From the NCBI RefSeq assembly GCF_001570545.1, contig NZ_BBXD01000033.1, positions 1-33,010 on the forward strand: a DNA stretch of 33,010 nt, given 5' to 3'. The stretch is from Herbidospora mongoliensis. Its GTDB lineage: Bacteria > Actinomycetota > Actinomycetes > Streptosporangiales > Streptosporangiaceae. The position numbers were made by a program, and so were the translations under genes. Of the stretch, positions 24,591 through 33,010 are shown piece after piece. Position 1 is the stretch's first letter; each line of letters begins with the position of its first letter. The notes below the pieces were generated by a model, which was not told the DNA's origin, ran no database searches, and saw only the letters and a program-made list of their open reading frames with translations.

Positions 24591-26125
24591 CCTCGCACCT
24601 CCCTCAGGGCGCTGTCGGGGCAGTCAAATGTGACGCCGCTCCCCCAGGCGGGTTTGAAGAGCCCGAAGGCCTGGTGGTCGCGCAGTTGGGCGTCCACGTC
24701 GGCGCTAGGCGGCACCCGCAGGTGGCCACGCCATAGCCGTGCCCGCAGGTCGGCCGCGAGTGAGGTGGTGCCGCCCGGATGAACAATCGCGGCGTTGAGC
24801 TCCGATTCGGCGCCGTACATCGACCGGTCCCACATGTTCGCCGAGCCCACTGCCACGAACTCGTCGTCGACGATCACTACCTTCGAGTGGACCTTGGTGT
24901 CCTTCACGTAGTAGAGCGCGAAGTGGTCCATCACGTTCTTGTCGTTCTCCAGGAAGAAGTACCTGTAGATCTCGCCGGACAACGCGAGGTTCGCGGCGTA
25001 GGCGTCGGAGTACCCTTCGGTGATGAACAAGACCTTCACGCCACGGCCGCACGCGGCGGCGATCCGCCCAAACAGGGCGTCGTGCTGGCTGTAGACGCCT
25101 ATCCCCGCTCCCGGGTTCAGGGTCTGGTCCTCGATGTAGATATAGTCCACGGCCTTATCGAAGGCGTTGGTGAGAACGGCGAGGATCTCCCTGACCCCCT
25201 CAGCTGGCAGGCTGTTCCAGGGCGTGGTCGGGGCGTCCAGCCACGGGTTAGTGGCCCGGACCTTGTCGTAGCTGCGCCCGACTCGGATGCTGCTGCCCAG
25301 GTACGCGCCCTGCGGGACACTGGTCGGCAGAGGCGCGGTCGACGGCGGAAGGGACGGCGGGGACGGCTCCCGCACCGGGTTGAACAACTCTCTGCTGCCA
25401 TCGAGCGCGTAGCGCGCCGCGGGCAAGGTTACCGTCTCCTCCCAGCGGGTCCGGAAGTTGCCGAGCACGGCCGCGGCGGCGCCGCCCTGGAGCTGGACGC
25501 CGGCGTCGTGCCACCAGGACGTGGCGTGGAGTTCGTCGCTTTGCCGGTGCGGTGCGTAATCCATGCCGCCGAGGAAGGCGTGCAGTTCGCCGGTCTTCGC
25601 GCTGTAGATTGTCGTCGATTTCTCATGGCGCGAGTCGCTGAAGCCGCCCCAGTCCAGGAGCACACGCCCTTGGAGTGGGGTCTCGTTGTCACGGACGGCG
25701 GCCCGCAGTCGGCGCGCCGCGCGTATGCAGGCCAGAGGCGCGTCCTCGACTGCGGTCAAATACGCCAATAACGACGGCAAGGCCCCCCCGATGTTGGTCC
25801 AAGGACCCGGGATGGCGAAGCGCGCCGCTGCGCCGATGACCCGGACGTCGGCGCCCTTGCCCGCCTTATCGGCCAGAATCGCCCCAAGGTCCACCGGCTC
25901 AGCCTCGGACGGGAGCGGCAAGACGATGTCGGGATCGAGGAACCACGAGCAGATGTAGATCCGGTCGCCAGGTCCCTCGCAGGTGTCCAGGACCCGGGCG
26001 ATCGCCGCGAAGAAGGCGTCCCCATCGACGTGCGGGGTCACCATGGTGTCGGCGGAGTGGGGCGTGCCCAGGAACGGCCCTGGCGGGAAGTACTTGCTCT
26101 CCAGGTCCTCAAGCATTGGCGCCAT
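24587..26125 (-). CDS. Phospholipase-D-superfamily protein, one HKD motif intact
   Basis: The 512-residue protein starts at ATG 26125, which overlaps the TGA of the upstream gene (TGATG), with AAGG seven bases before it; the longer open frame reads through the neighbouring gene and was rejected. It has two PLD-like halves. The first, with IYICSWFLDPDIVLPL and HEKSTTIYSAKTGELHAFLG near residue 166, keeps His and Lys but has Tyr where HxK(x)4D needs Asp. The second, KVHSKVVIVDDEFVAVGSAN near 410, is a full HKD motif followed by the usual GSxN. No signal peptide is present. It may cleave or transfer a phosphodiester (lipid or nucleic acid), or be a partly inactive binder. It is the middle gene between two giant proteins. 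Confidence 0.88.
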   Translation of the reverse strand: MAPMLEDLESKYFPPGPFLGTPHSADTMVTPHVDGDAFFAAIARVLDTCEGPGDRIYICSWFLDPDIVLPLPSEAEPVDLGAILADKAGKGADVRVIGAAARFAIPGPWTNIGGALPSLLAYLTAVEDAPLACIRAARRLRAAVRDNETPLQGRVLLDWGGFSDSRHEKSTTIYSAKTGELHAFLGGMDYAPHRQSDELHATSWWHDAGVQLQGGAAAAVLGNFRTRWEETVTLPAARYALDGSRELFNPVREPSPPSLPPSTAPLPTSVPQGAYLGSSIRVGRSYDKVRATNPWLDAPTTPWNSLPAEGVREILAVLTNAFDKAVDYIYIEDQTLNPGAGIGVYSQHDALFGRIAAACGRGVKVLFITEGYSDAYAANLALSGEIYRYFFLENDKNVMDHFALYYVKDTKVHSKVVIVDDEFVAVGSANMWDRSMYGAESELNAAIVHPGGTTSLAADLRARLWRGHLRVPPSADVDAQLRDHQAFGLFKPAWGSGVTFDCPDSALREVRG

Positions 26126-29100
26126 CACAGCCTTGCTATCGAGACGACGGGCAGGACCGAGGCGACCTGTCCCAGACGGTCGCGGACCCGCAGGCGGTAG
26201 TCCCAGCCTGCGGCAGGGTCGGGGGGCGCATCCAGGTAGATGTAGACCGCGCGAGGCAGCCAGCCTGAAACCGACGACCACCAGCCCACACCCGCGAGGC
26301 GGCGTTCGACCAGGCACGCCAGGCGCGGGTCGGGGGCGTCCTGCGAGCCGCTAGGCCGCCAGGTGAGCCTGACGCCGTCACCTTCACGCACTGCGGCCAG
26401 CCAGACCGGTGCAGGCGGCGGCGGCAGCAGCGCTCGCCCGACAAGGATCTGCGACGGCCGGGACCGGTTGCCTGCCGCGTCGACCGCCACGATCCGGAAC
26501 CGCCACTCTCCCGCCTCACAGGGCACGGACGCTTGGAGCGGGGGACCTCCTCCCGCCGTTGCGGCGTCGATGCTCAGCACGGGGAGGAGGTCGCGCACGT
26601 CGGCGATCTCGGCGTCGTCCCTGCCCCGGTACAGCAGATAGTGGTCGACGTCGGCGGGCACCGGAAGCCAGGACACGGTGACCGCGAGGTCGTCGGCTAG
26701 GGCCAGTCTCGCGACAGGCGCAGGCGGCGGTGTCCGGTTGGGGGCGCAGATCGGCGGGGTCGGCGCCGACCAGCTACTGGCCAGGCCGGCCGCCGACCGT
26801 GCCGCGACTCGGTAGAACCAGTGCGATCGGGAGCGGCCTTCAAGCTCGTCGATGTAGGGGAGCTCGGCCGCCGTCAGCGGGGTTGCGTGGCGCTGGGTGT
26901 AGGCCGGAGCGGTCCAGGACTGCGCGGCGATGAGGCGGGCGGTATCGGCGTGCAGCAACTCATAAGCGGCTTCGACGGCGTCGGAGCCGTCGCTGGCGGC
27001 GGCCACCGCCGTCTCAAGGGCGGCGAGATCACTGGTGACCAGGGTACCGCGTGCCCCGGTGAGCAGCGGAGCCATCCAGGGTTCAGTGAGGTCAAGAGCG
27101 TAGCCGGGAGCGGCGCGGCGCTGGTGGTCGAGTGTGAAGACGGAGGCGGCCATGGCGCGGAACACCAGATACCCGGTGCCGGGGTCGGCCGGGAACGACA
27201 AGGTGAAGCGGGACACGCCGTACCAGTCGGCGGCGGTGGCGAGGACCGCACAGTGCGGTCCGGACAGGAGGTCGGGCAGGATAGGAACCGCCGGGACAGT
27301 GGTGTCGACAGCCAGGACGGTTCCTGGCGCCGACGGAGCGGATTGCACCGCCCGTGCCGTACCGGAGCGCCGGACCGAGGTGAGCGCGACCTGGGCCCTC
27401 CCGACCGGCACGCCTTCGCCGGTCGCCGGGCCGAACCCAGTGTCGGCGAACGTCAGCGTCCATGCCGGATACCAGACCGCCGCCATCCCGGCGGTGGGGG
27501 CGGGGGCCGCCGCGTCGGGATTGTCGTCGGGCCCCCGGTCGGCGCAGATCATGACGTCGCCGTGAAATCCGAGCACCCGGTACCGGTATCCATCCGTCCC
27601 GCCCGGGACGGCTAGGACTCCGGCGCTGGCCCGCACGAACGCCTCACCGGACGCCGGCCAGACGATCCCCGTTGTGATAGCGAGCAGGCTTGAGGTGCCG
27701 CGGCGTAGCACATAGGGTCCGGGCTCGGGCGGCGGCCCGCCCGGCTCTGGCCTCACCAGCAGCCAGGCCGATGGGCCTTCGCCGTTGCCGACGATGGTGT
27801 ATGCCACGCCACCCGCCTGGATAACAGCGCCGGTGAGTTCCCCCGAACCGGTGTCCAGGGTGAGGTCGGTGGTCAGGCGGAACACCGGCGGCCCGGCTTC
27901 GTCGGGCCTGTTGGCGGGCTCGGCGACGATCTCTGTCACCGCCACTCCAGTGATGGTGGTGGCGGCCGAGACCACGGTCCCGGTCACGGTGGTGGGCACC
28001 GGGCCGGTGGAAGCGACCGAAGCGCCCCACGACACACCGGAGTAGCTCTCGGCCGGGTCGGCGGCGCTGGCCGGGACGGTTCGCCTCGGTCGGCGGACAT
28101 AGACCCGGAATGCATCGACGTCGGGGGCGAGTTTGGCCAGTTCGGGTGTCCAGGCCGCGCAACAGGCCAGCGCGTCACGGCCGGGGTGGGCGGCCAGCCA
28201 GGCTGAAGCCAGCGGGGACCGGCCGAGCACAGTCAGCAGTGACGCGGGCGCCGCCGCCTGGACATACTCGGCGAGTACCAGCGCCGGCGGCGGGGGCGGC
28301 ACGTCGTCGGTCACCGCCAGGACCGCGGGTGGTGTGGTGGGGCCGCATCGGCCGAAGAGGTCGACGCCTCTGGCCCACCAGGCGTACCAGCCATCAGACA
28401 GGCCAGCGCTGGAAGGCCCGACGTCCCGCGTCAGGACACGGGGCGCCGGGCGGGCCGCGATATCCGGTGGAATGATCACCACGGTGCCGTCCCGCAGCAG
28501 GTAATCGTGCTGAAACGGCGGCACCTCAGGCGCGGGCGCCGCGGGGTTGCTGCCGAACCGCAGCGCGCCGAGCTGGACACCGATCGCCGCCGTTTCCCCG
28601 CCGGGCGCGAGATCCCAGTCGAGTTCGACCTCGATGCGTCTGCCCTCGTCCTGGGCGGCCCGGCGGGCGGTGATCCAGTTCGGGCCTGCAGGCGGGCCCG
28701 GGTCGGCCGGGCCGATGCCGGGGATCAGCCCGTACCGCTCCTCGAATGGCACGCTCCAGCGGATACCCCCGACCGACACCCGGCCGCCGCCGTGCAGCTC
28801 GACCCGCGTGATACCGGAGGCCGAGAGGGTGACCGCACGGGCGCTGTGATCGGCTGCGGTCCGGCCGACCTCCCCGCCGGAACCGTCGAAGGCCACCGCC
28901 TCCAGGGGGGCGGTCGTCAGCAGCTCGAGTACGAGCTCATCGACCGCGGTGCCGAGACCAATTTCCAGGACGTTGCCGACTCCGAGGTCGACGTCGTAGG
29001 AGAAGGTCGTCCGGTCGGGCGCTATGACCGTGCCGTGGAGGGTGACCCGGAGACCGAGTGCGTCGAGACCGGGATCACCGGGGCGCGCGCTGAACGCGCC

Positions 29101-30033
29101 GCCACGCCAGCGGCCCACGACCTTGTAGGCGAACGGACCGGTCAAGGTCGCGGCCTGGGTGTCGTCCCAGGCGAGTCCCACGATCCTGGCGATGTGCGGG
29201 TCGACGAGCGCGGCGCTCAGCAGCGCGCCTCCGTCTGCCGAGAGGCGTGGCCCACCCGCAGGTGACGGCGGCGGCGACGCGGGCCGGCCCAGCGCCAGCG
29301 CGGTCAGGGTGGCAAGCAGGTCAGGAAAGCCGGGCCCGTAAGTTGACGCCCAGTCGGCGGCCGGGCTGGCCGGCAGCCGCGACCTGGCCTGCTCTGCTTC
29401 AGCGCCCGAGGCTGGCTTTGCGAGGTCGGGATAAGCGACGTCGGAGACCGGCAGAGACCGGTGGCCCAGCAATGTCCACTGATAGGGGAAGTCGGCCAGC
29501 CTCGAGCCGATGTAGGAGACGCCGCCGTCGCCGGTGATCTCGACCCGGTCCAGGCCGCGCGTACGCCAGCTCACTTCATCGCCGGGCCGCAGTATCTGCT
29601 GCTCCCGTAAGAGGCCCGCCGCGAATCCCTCGACGATCAAACGGTCCCCGAAATCGGCAGCTTTCAGGACCAAGTCCCACGCAAGCCCGGGAAACCCAAG
29701 CGTGAGCCGTGTCCTGGCGGGGACGTTCATCGCATTGGCGATCCCGTACGACTGGAAGGTCAGCCCGGCGGGATCGTCGGTGGCCAGGTCGACGCGATTG
29801 TCGACTGACGCCTGAGCCTGCCCGACTAGATCGGCGATTGCGGCGTCGTCCAGTCTGAGCGGCACAACATCACCCACAAAGGCCCGATGGATGTCGAACC
29901 CGAAGTCAGGGAATCCGACGCCGTCCGGCAGGAACCAGCGAAGCATCACCCCCGCAGGCGGCCGGTGCCCGTCCCGCTGCTCAACCGACACCCCATCGGA
30001 ACCGACTCCAATGAGCACCAAAGATGCTTCCAT
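26125..30033 (-). CDS. 1302-residue multidomain protein with C-terminal FnIII-like pair
   Basis: First gene of the operon, from ATG 30033 behind GGGGG six to ten bases upstream. There is no signal peptide or membrane helix. The N-terminal 550 residues start MEASLVLIGVGSDG, contain VMLRWFLPDGVGFPDFGFDI and several jelly-roll-like stretches (GLRVTLHGTVIAPDRTTFSYDV, RVELHGGGRVSVGGIRW), and a Pro-rich linker follows (DVPPPPPALVLAEYV, about 585-600). Residues about 1100-1200 and 1203-1302 resemble fibronectin type III domains: PPPAPVARLALADDLAVTVSW, WRFRIVAVDAAGNRSRPS, and PPPPAPVWLAAVREGDGVRL. FnIII domains usually mediate protein or polysaccharide contact outside the cell, so export by a non-Sec route is a possibility. 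Family of the N-terminal part not recognised. Confidence 0.85.
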   Translation of the reverse strand: MEASLVLIGVGSDGVSVEQRDGHRPPAGVMLRWFLPDGVGFPDFGFDIHRAFVGDVVPLRLDDAAIADLVGQAQASVDNRVDLATDDPAGLTFQSYGIANAMNVPARTRLTLGFPGLAWDLVLKAADFGDRLIVEGFAAGLLREQQILRPGDEVSWRTRGLDRVEITGDGGVSYIGSRLADFPYQWTLLGHRSLPVSDVAYPDLAKPASGAEAEQARSRLPASPAADWASTYGPGFPDLLATLTALALGRPASPPPSPAGGPRLSADGGALLSAALVDPHIARIVGLAWDDTQAATLTGPFAYKVVGRWRGGAFSARPGDPGLDALGLRVTLHGTVIAPDRTTFSYDVDLGVGNVLEIGLGTAVDELVLELLTTAPLEAVAFDGSGGEVGRTAADHSARAVTLSASGITRVELHGGGRVSVGGIRWSVPFEERYGLIPGIGPADPGPPAGPNWITARRAAQDEGRRIEVELDWDLAPGGETAAIGVQLGALRFGSNPAAPAPEVPPFQHDYLLRDGTVVIIPPDIAARPAPRVLTRDVGPSSAGLSDGWYAWWARGVDLFGRCGPTTPPAVLAVTDDVPPPPPALVLAEYVQAAAPASLLTVLGRSPLASAWLAAHPGRDALACCAAWTPELAKLAPDVDAFRVYVRRPRRTVPASAADPAESYSGVSWGASVASTGPVPTTVTGTVVSAATTITGVAVTEIVAEPANRPDEAGPPVFRLTTDLTLDTGSGELTGAVIQAGGVAYTIVGNGEGPSAWLLVRPEPGGPPPEPGPYVLRRGTSSLLAITTGIVWPASGEAFVRASAGVLAVPGGTDGYRYRVLGFHGDVMICADRGPDDNPDAAAPAPTAGMAAVWYPAWTLTFADTGFGPATGEGVPVGRAQVALTSVRRSGTARAVQSAPSAPGTVLAVDTTVPAVPILPDLLSGPHCAVLATAADWYGVSRFTLSFPADPGTGYLVFRAMAASVFTLDHQRRAAPGYALDLTEPWMAPLLTGARGTLVTSDLAALETAVAAASDGSDAVEAAYELLHADTARLIAAQSWTAPAYTQRHATPLTAAELPYIDELEGRSRSHWFYRVAARSAAGLASSWSAPTPPICAPNRTPPPAPVARLALADDLAVTVSWLPVPADVDHYLLYRGRDDAEIADVRDLLPVLSIDAATAGGGPPLQASVPCEAGEWRFRIVAVDAAGNRSRPSQILVGRALLPPPPAPVWLAAVREGDGVRLTWRPSGSQDAPDPRLACLVERRLAGVGWWSSVSGWLPRAVYIYLDAPPDPAAGWDYRLRVRDRLGQVASVLPVVSIARL

Positions 30034-30439
30034 GTAGCCCCCATGGCTGCCCGTCCCTCGACACCACTTGAACCATCTCCATGATGGTGAAGTCTCATAG
30101 GCATACGGGCAAGGGCAGCTTCCCGGACCAGGCGACCGCGAGCTTGCCGAGCAGGCGCGGCCAGAATCCGGTCGATCCGTTCAGCTCCAGACGCACCTGG
30201 CTCTGCGAAGGCCACCTCCTTCACGCTGACAGCCGCTTGCGCCCGACGGCGCTCTCCCCTCTGTGCCGGTCTCGGCTCCTGAACCCGCCAGGGCAGGATC
30301 TCCCGAGGAGCGTCTGCGTTTGCGGGCCCGCGTGGCCAGCACGTTGGCCCCGAGTGAGAGCCCGCCACGTTCGCCCCGGCCACCACCGCCACTAGACCTG
30401 GCTCGGCGGTCGCTATCGGGAGTAGCGCGCTGGCGCACA

Positions 30440-30720
30440 GCCCGGCCAGCATCGCCCGCGGGCTCGCCCACGCCCCCCTCGCACTGCGGCGTCGCGGATC
30501 CAACGACGTGCGCCGTCCTGAGCGGCAGCGATCTTGCCGGTCGGCGGCGGCCCCGGAGGCGGGCCACGGCATCGACGGCTCGTTCCCGTCTGATCCGCTC
30601 ACCTGCCCAATCCCGCTGTCCGGCCTGGTGTCCACATCCGCGACTGAGCCCATCGGGCGCCTCGCCGTGACGGCGCGTCTGTGGGCTTATCGGTTTCAGG
30701 CGGGCGATCGTAACCACCAC
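30440..30720 (+). repeat. Left arm of a long imperfect inverted repeat (dispersed repeat copy 2)
   Basis: This arm, read on the plus strand, matches the reverse complement of about 30894-31170. Shared blocks include CTGCGGCGTCGCGGATCCA, GTCCACATCCGCG, GAGCCCATCGGGCG and GGGCGATCGTAAC. The best part, 30646-30714, also matches the copy at 6278-6348. Arms diverge by substitutions and small gaps, so they are old. Confidence 0.65.
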
Positions 30721-30893
30721 ATGTGCGGGGCGAGGTGACGGCACCACAGTTTCATATGAAGAGAGAGCGGTCCTCAGGGAAGTCCCGGGGCTCAAGCTGG
30801 CGTGGCGACGCGCAAGGGGACCGCGATGGCCGGAGACCTGCCACCGCAACTCCCTCACGCAGCGCCCGCCGTGACGACGGTTGCTAGGCGACG

Positions 30894-31170
30894 GTTACGA
30901 TCGCCCGTCCGGATCCGATATGCCCACAGGCGTGTCATCACGGCGAGACGCCCGATGGGCTCGAACGCGGATGTGGACGGCAGGCCAAGCAGCTGCGGGG
31001 GTTGGCGGGGTGAGCAGATCAGACGGGGACGAACCGTCTTTGCCGTCGCCCGACCAGGCAGAAGCTGGCAGCGACCGACAGATCGCCGCCGCTCAGAACA
31101 GCGCACGCCGCTGGATCCGCGACGCCGCAGGGCGGAGTTGGCCTGGGCCAGCGCGTATTGGTTACGAGCG
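30894..31170 (-). repeat. Right arm of the long imperfect inverted repeat (dispersed repeat copy 3)
   Basis: It is the inverted partner of 30440-30720, with a centre of about 175 bp. The two arms stay alignable over most of about 270 bp. In both arms the same reading frame gives LRRRGS and later EPIGRLAV, LWAYR, GDRN, so it may derive from coding sequence or be a non-coding repeat family. Confidence 0.65.
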
Positions 31171-31305
31171 AGCGATGACCATGTCGGCGGCCGATCGGCG
31201 CTCACGGACAGCATCGGCCAACTCCTGGAGGCGCGCATCAGGACGCTCCCCCTGCGCCGCCGGACATCCGCAAGGGCTACCTCAAGGACGCGACCCGGTG
31301 AGCCG

Positions 31306-32076
31306 TCACACGTCAGCCGAGTCGATCACCTGGTCAGCCGGCGGCGCGGTGACGACCAGGGGGAACCCCCAGTCGAGGAAGCGGGTGTCGTAGCTGAGGC
31401 CCATCTTCGGCTCCCGGCCATAGACGAGGTCCGTGGTCCGGAGCCGGGTGGGCAGGCCCTTGGCGTCGGTCCAGAGCGACCAGTGGATCTCATCTTTCAC
31501 GTCACCGGTGGGAGGAAGCCCCAGCCGCTTGTGGCTCACTACGCCGCGATAGACATACCCGCCGGAAACGGCCTTGCCAGTGACCCCGCGCAGCAGAGTG
31601 CGCAGAACGCGTTCGTCGAACACGTTGATCGCCTGATCGCTGAAAACCGCGACCTCCGGCGCCTTCCAGTCCCACCGGATCCACGACTTACCGTCGGGGA
31701 GACTGCCGGGCGGTTCATGCGTGTACGTGACCCCGCCGACGTACGTGGTGTCGTCCCAGTCGGCCCCGCCAAGAGCGGCCCGCCAGGAGGTTTCCTGGTC
31801 GTCGTACGGAACGAGAATGGAGTAACGGGTGGCGTCGTAGGCGACCGGCCCCTTCGGGCTCAGTTGCACCTGACCGCGTATGCGGGCCGCAGCGGTGGAG
31901 TGTGTCCCGTCGATCATCGCGGCGAGCTCGGAGATCCGCACCCCGTGCCCCTGACGCAACTGCTTCTGCACGGCCCGCACGGGGTCGGGCGGCCGGGTCT
32001 GCGCGACCGCCGCAGCGGGCGCGGCCACCCCACCGGCCAGCAGCGCGGCCACGACCAAAGCTAACGATCGCCTCAT
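31306..32076 (-). CDS. Secreted LppX/LprG-like protein
   Basis: From ATG 32076, five bases after GGAG, it encodes 256 residues. The start MRRSLALVVAALLAGGVAAPAAAVAQ is a Sec signal peptide with an AxA site and no lipobox Cys. The mature part follows the plan of actinobacterial LppX/LprAFG proteins, which bind lipids in a beta-sheet pocket: an early helix, the GTHSTAAARIRGQVQLSPKG strand pair, and a late WTDAKGLPTRLRTTDLVYG followed by APPADQVID. That call is by pattern and remains tentative. Upstream ATGs at 32109 and 32091 lack the signal-peptide fit. It stands alone, with the IS5 remnant behind it in the opposite direction. Confidence 0.7.
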   Translation of the reverse strand: MRRSLALVVAALLAGGVAAPAAAVAQTRPPDPVRAVQKQLRQGHGVRISELAAMIDGTHSTAAARIRGQVQLSPKGPVAYDATRYSILVPYDDQETSWRAALGGADWDDTTYVGGVTYTHEPPGSLPDGKSWIRWDWKAPEVAVFSDQAINVFDERVLRTLLRGVTGKAVSGGYVYRGVVSHKRLGLPPTGDVKDEIHWSLWTDAKGLPTRLRTTDLVYGREPKMGLSYDTRFLDWGFPLVVTAPPADQVIDSADV

Positions 32077-32149
32077 CACGACTCCGTCCATCCCAGAAGA
32101 CGCGGCCATCGTCGCAGGCGGCGATAACGAAAGCGATCAGCATTGGCCT

Positions 32150-32416
32150 CGAACCAGCTGCACGATTACCGCGTACACCGTCTGGCACACGATCCCCGAA
32201 CCCGACGATCAGAAGGCGCATCGGCGTCAGCGCGGGTCGGCCGGTGGCCGCCGAACCGGCTCCGACCCCGCCCGCTACGCCCGCCGCAACGTGGTCGAGC
32301 GGGCGATCAACAGGCTCAAACAGTTCCGGGCGGTGGCCACCCGCTACGACAAACGCGGCCACATCCTCCTCGGCACGGTGACCATCGCAGCGCTGGTCAT
32401 CTGGCTCCGCACCTGA
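32150..32416 (+). pseudogene. IS5-family transposase, C-terminal remnant
   Basis: About 85 codons ending at TGA 32414-32416 match the last part of IS5-type DDE transposases: HTIPEPDDQKAHRRQRGSAG, RYARRNVVERAINRLKQFRA (with the catalytic Glu), VATRYDKR, and IAALVIWLRT. Upstream of about 32150 the similarity ends. The segment ATCCAAGAAACAGGCCC just after the stop looks like the right terminal repeat of such an element. Confidence 0.8.
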
Positions 32417-32488
32417 TCCAAGAAACAGGCCCTAGAAGGCCGCTGAAAATCTTGTTCGCGTGCGGCGCCGTTTGCGGCCCGCGATTTC

Positions 32489-33010
32489 TCAGATGGTCGT
32501 GGAGGCCAGTGTCCAGGACGCGCTCGTGCGGGTGAGTCCGAGGTTGATCAGGGTTCGCAGGTTGAGCGCGGCGGCGCGGGTGTGGGGCCAGGCGTTGTTC
32601 TTGATGGTGCCGACATACCGTAATCGGCGGTTGCCCCGGGCGACGATCCAGGCGATGGCGCGTTCGACCGGGGGCCTCCAGCGCCGGTAATTCTCCTGTC
32701 AGGCCGGCTCGGTGGCGGCGTGGCGGCGGGCGGAGGCAAGCTCGTCGTGGTGGGGGCGAGGGTGAGGATGCGCCCGGCTTTGGTCGTGGTGCAGCGCGGG
32801 CGCAGCGGGCAGCCGGCGCACAGACTGGCGAACAACGCCTTGCGCTGCAGGTGGCGGCCTGACGGCGCTGACAGCGGGACTTGGTGTCCGGCCGGGCAGG
32901 TCACGGTTCCGGCGGTGGTGTCGATGGCGAAGTCGTCCAGGTTGAACCCGCCGGGAACGGCCGGCCGCAGCGGCGCGGGTTTGATCACCATGCGATGCCC
33001 TGCCGAGGTC
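32489..33010 (-). pseudogene. IS1182-family transposase, decayed and cut by the window edge
   Basis: Reading from the right edge: VIKPAPLRPAVPGGFNLDDF, GTVTCPAGHQV, CAGCPLRPRCTTTKAGRIL, typical of the C-terminal half of IS1182 transposases with their Cys cluster. At a C-run near 32756 a one-base deletion shifts the frame; the restored frame reads HHDELASARRHAATEPA, hits an in-frame TGA where Trp is expected, then QENYRRWRPPVERAIAWIV, NRRLRYVGTIKNNAW and the family end to TGA 32491-32489. Two independent lesions make it a pseudogene. Confidence 0.8.

Larger units (their letters stand above)
30034..31305. other. Repeat-rich spacer without a supported gene
   Basis: Several long open frames cross this 1.27-kb stretch on both strands, but they are Arg/Pro-rich and match no family. 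The main content is the imperfect inverted repeat described separately. About 30034-30340 shows nothing I can identify beyond the likely promoter region of the giant operon. Confidence 0.5.

Noticed and set aside
31242-31309. Short plus-strand frame ending DIRKGYLKDATR
   Set aside because: It looks like a protein C-terminus, but only about 22 codons are open and nothing upstream in that frame is gene-like, so it is at most a tiny relic.
30802-32064. Plus-strand open frame of 420 codons
   Set aside because: It crosses the inverted-repeat arm and then runs antisense to the secreted LppX-like gene. Its composition is shadow-like.
1-33010. CRISPR arrays, rRNA or tRNA genes, PKS/NRPS modules, contractile-injection sheath or baseplate genes
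   Set aside because: I looked for regular spacer repeats, conserved RNA elements and the typical protein motifs on both strands and found none.

Overview
The window is high-GC actinomycete DNA. It has SARP- and MerR-type regulators, ATGA-type gene overlaps, GTG/TTG starts and large secreted multidomain proteins. The style fits a Streptosporangiales-like genome (Nonomuraea, Streptosporangium or Actinomadura type), but this is inferred from gene content; no rRNA or marker gene is present. Both ends are cut: a small membrane-protein gene runs off the left edge and an IS1182-type transposase relic runs off the right edge.

Left part (1-6.1 kb): a partial two-helix membrane protein, a decayed membrane-protein relic, and a small secreted Cys/Trp-rich protein with a strong terminator. 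That gene is divergent from a short SARP regulator; the spacer between them holds two 7-bp direct repeats spaced 11 bp apart, as SARPs bind. The SARP gene converges with a 1348-residue secreted protein that joins a transglycosylase-like domain, a golvesin-like domain and an SGNH esterase.

Mobile-element scar (6.1-8.75 kb): a transporter-tail relic, a TniQ relic and transposon-end repeats are split by an intact IS701-family element (6589-8118) flanked by CTAG. Next come a perfect 12-bp inverted repeat and a frameshifted DUF3846-like gene.

Small-molecule island (8.9-12.2 kb): a MerR regulator over a perfect dyad operator, then divergently a SnoaL-like protein, an SDR oxidoreductase and an HSL-type alpha/beta hydrolase. 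This looks like an inducible detoxification or degradation unit. Transposase and hydrolase relics and a terminator follow (12.2-13.0 kb).

Surface-sensor pair (13.2-16.5 kb): a membrane-anchored solute-binding/VWA fusion, translationally coupled to a second anchored solute-binding protein, with no ABC permease or ATPase. A tandem DUF1048 gene and a frameshifted NTF2-like gene lie convergent to it.

Giant operon (18.3-30.0 kb, minus strand): three genes with overlapping stop/start codons encode a 1302-residue protein ending in two FnIII-like domains, a phospholipase-D-superfamily protein with one intact HKD motif, and a 2087-residue beta-rich protein. None has a signal peptide. I recognise no described system with this composition, and it is the strongest candidate for something new.

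Right part (30.0-33.0 kb): a long imperfect inverted repeat, one arm of which resembles a sequence at 6.3 kb, then a secreted LprG/LppX-like protein, the tail of an IS5-family transposase and a decayed IS1182 transposase. IS5-family fragments in the same orientation lie on both sides of the 12.3-32.1 kb segment.
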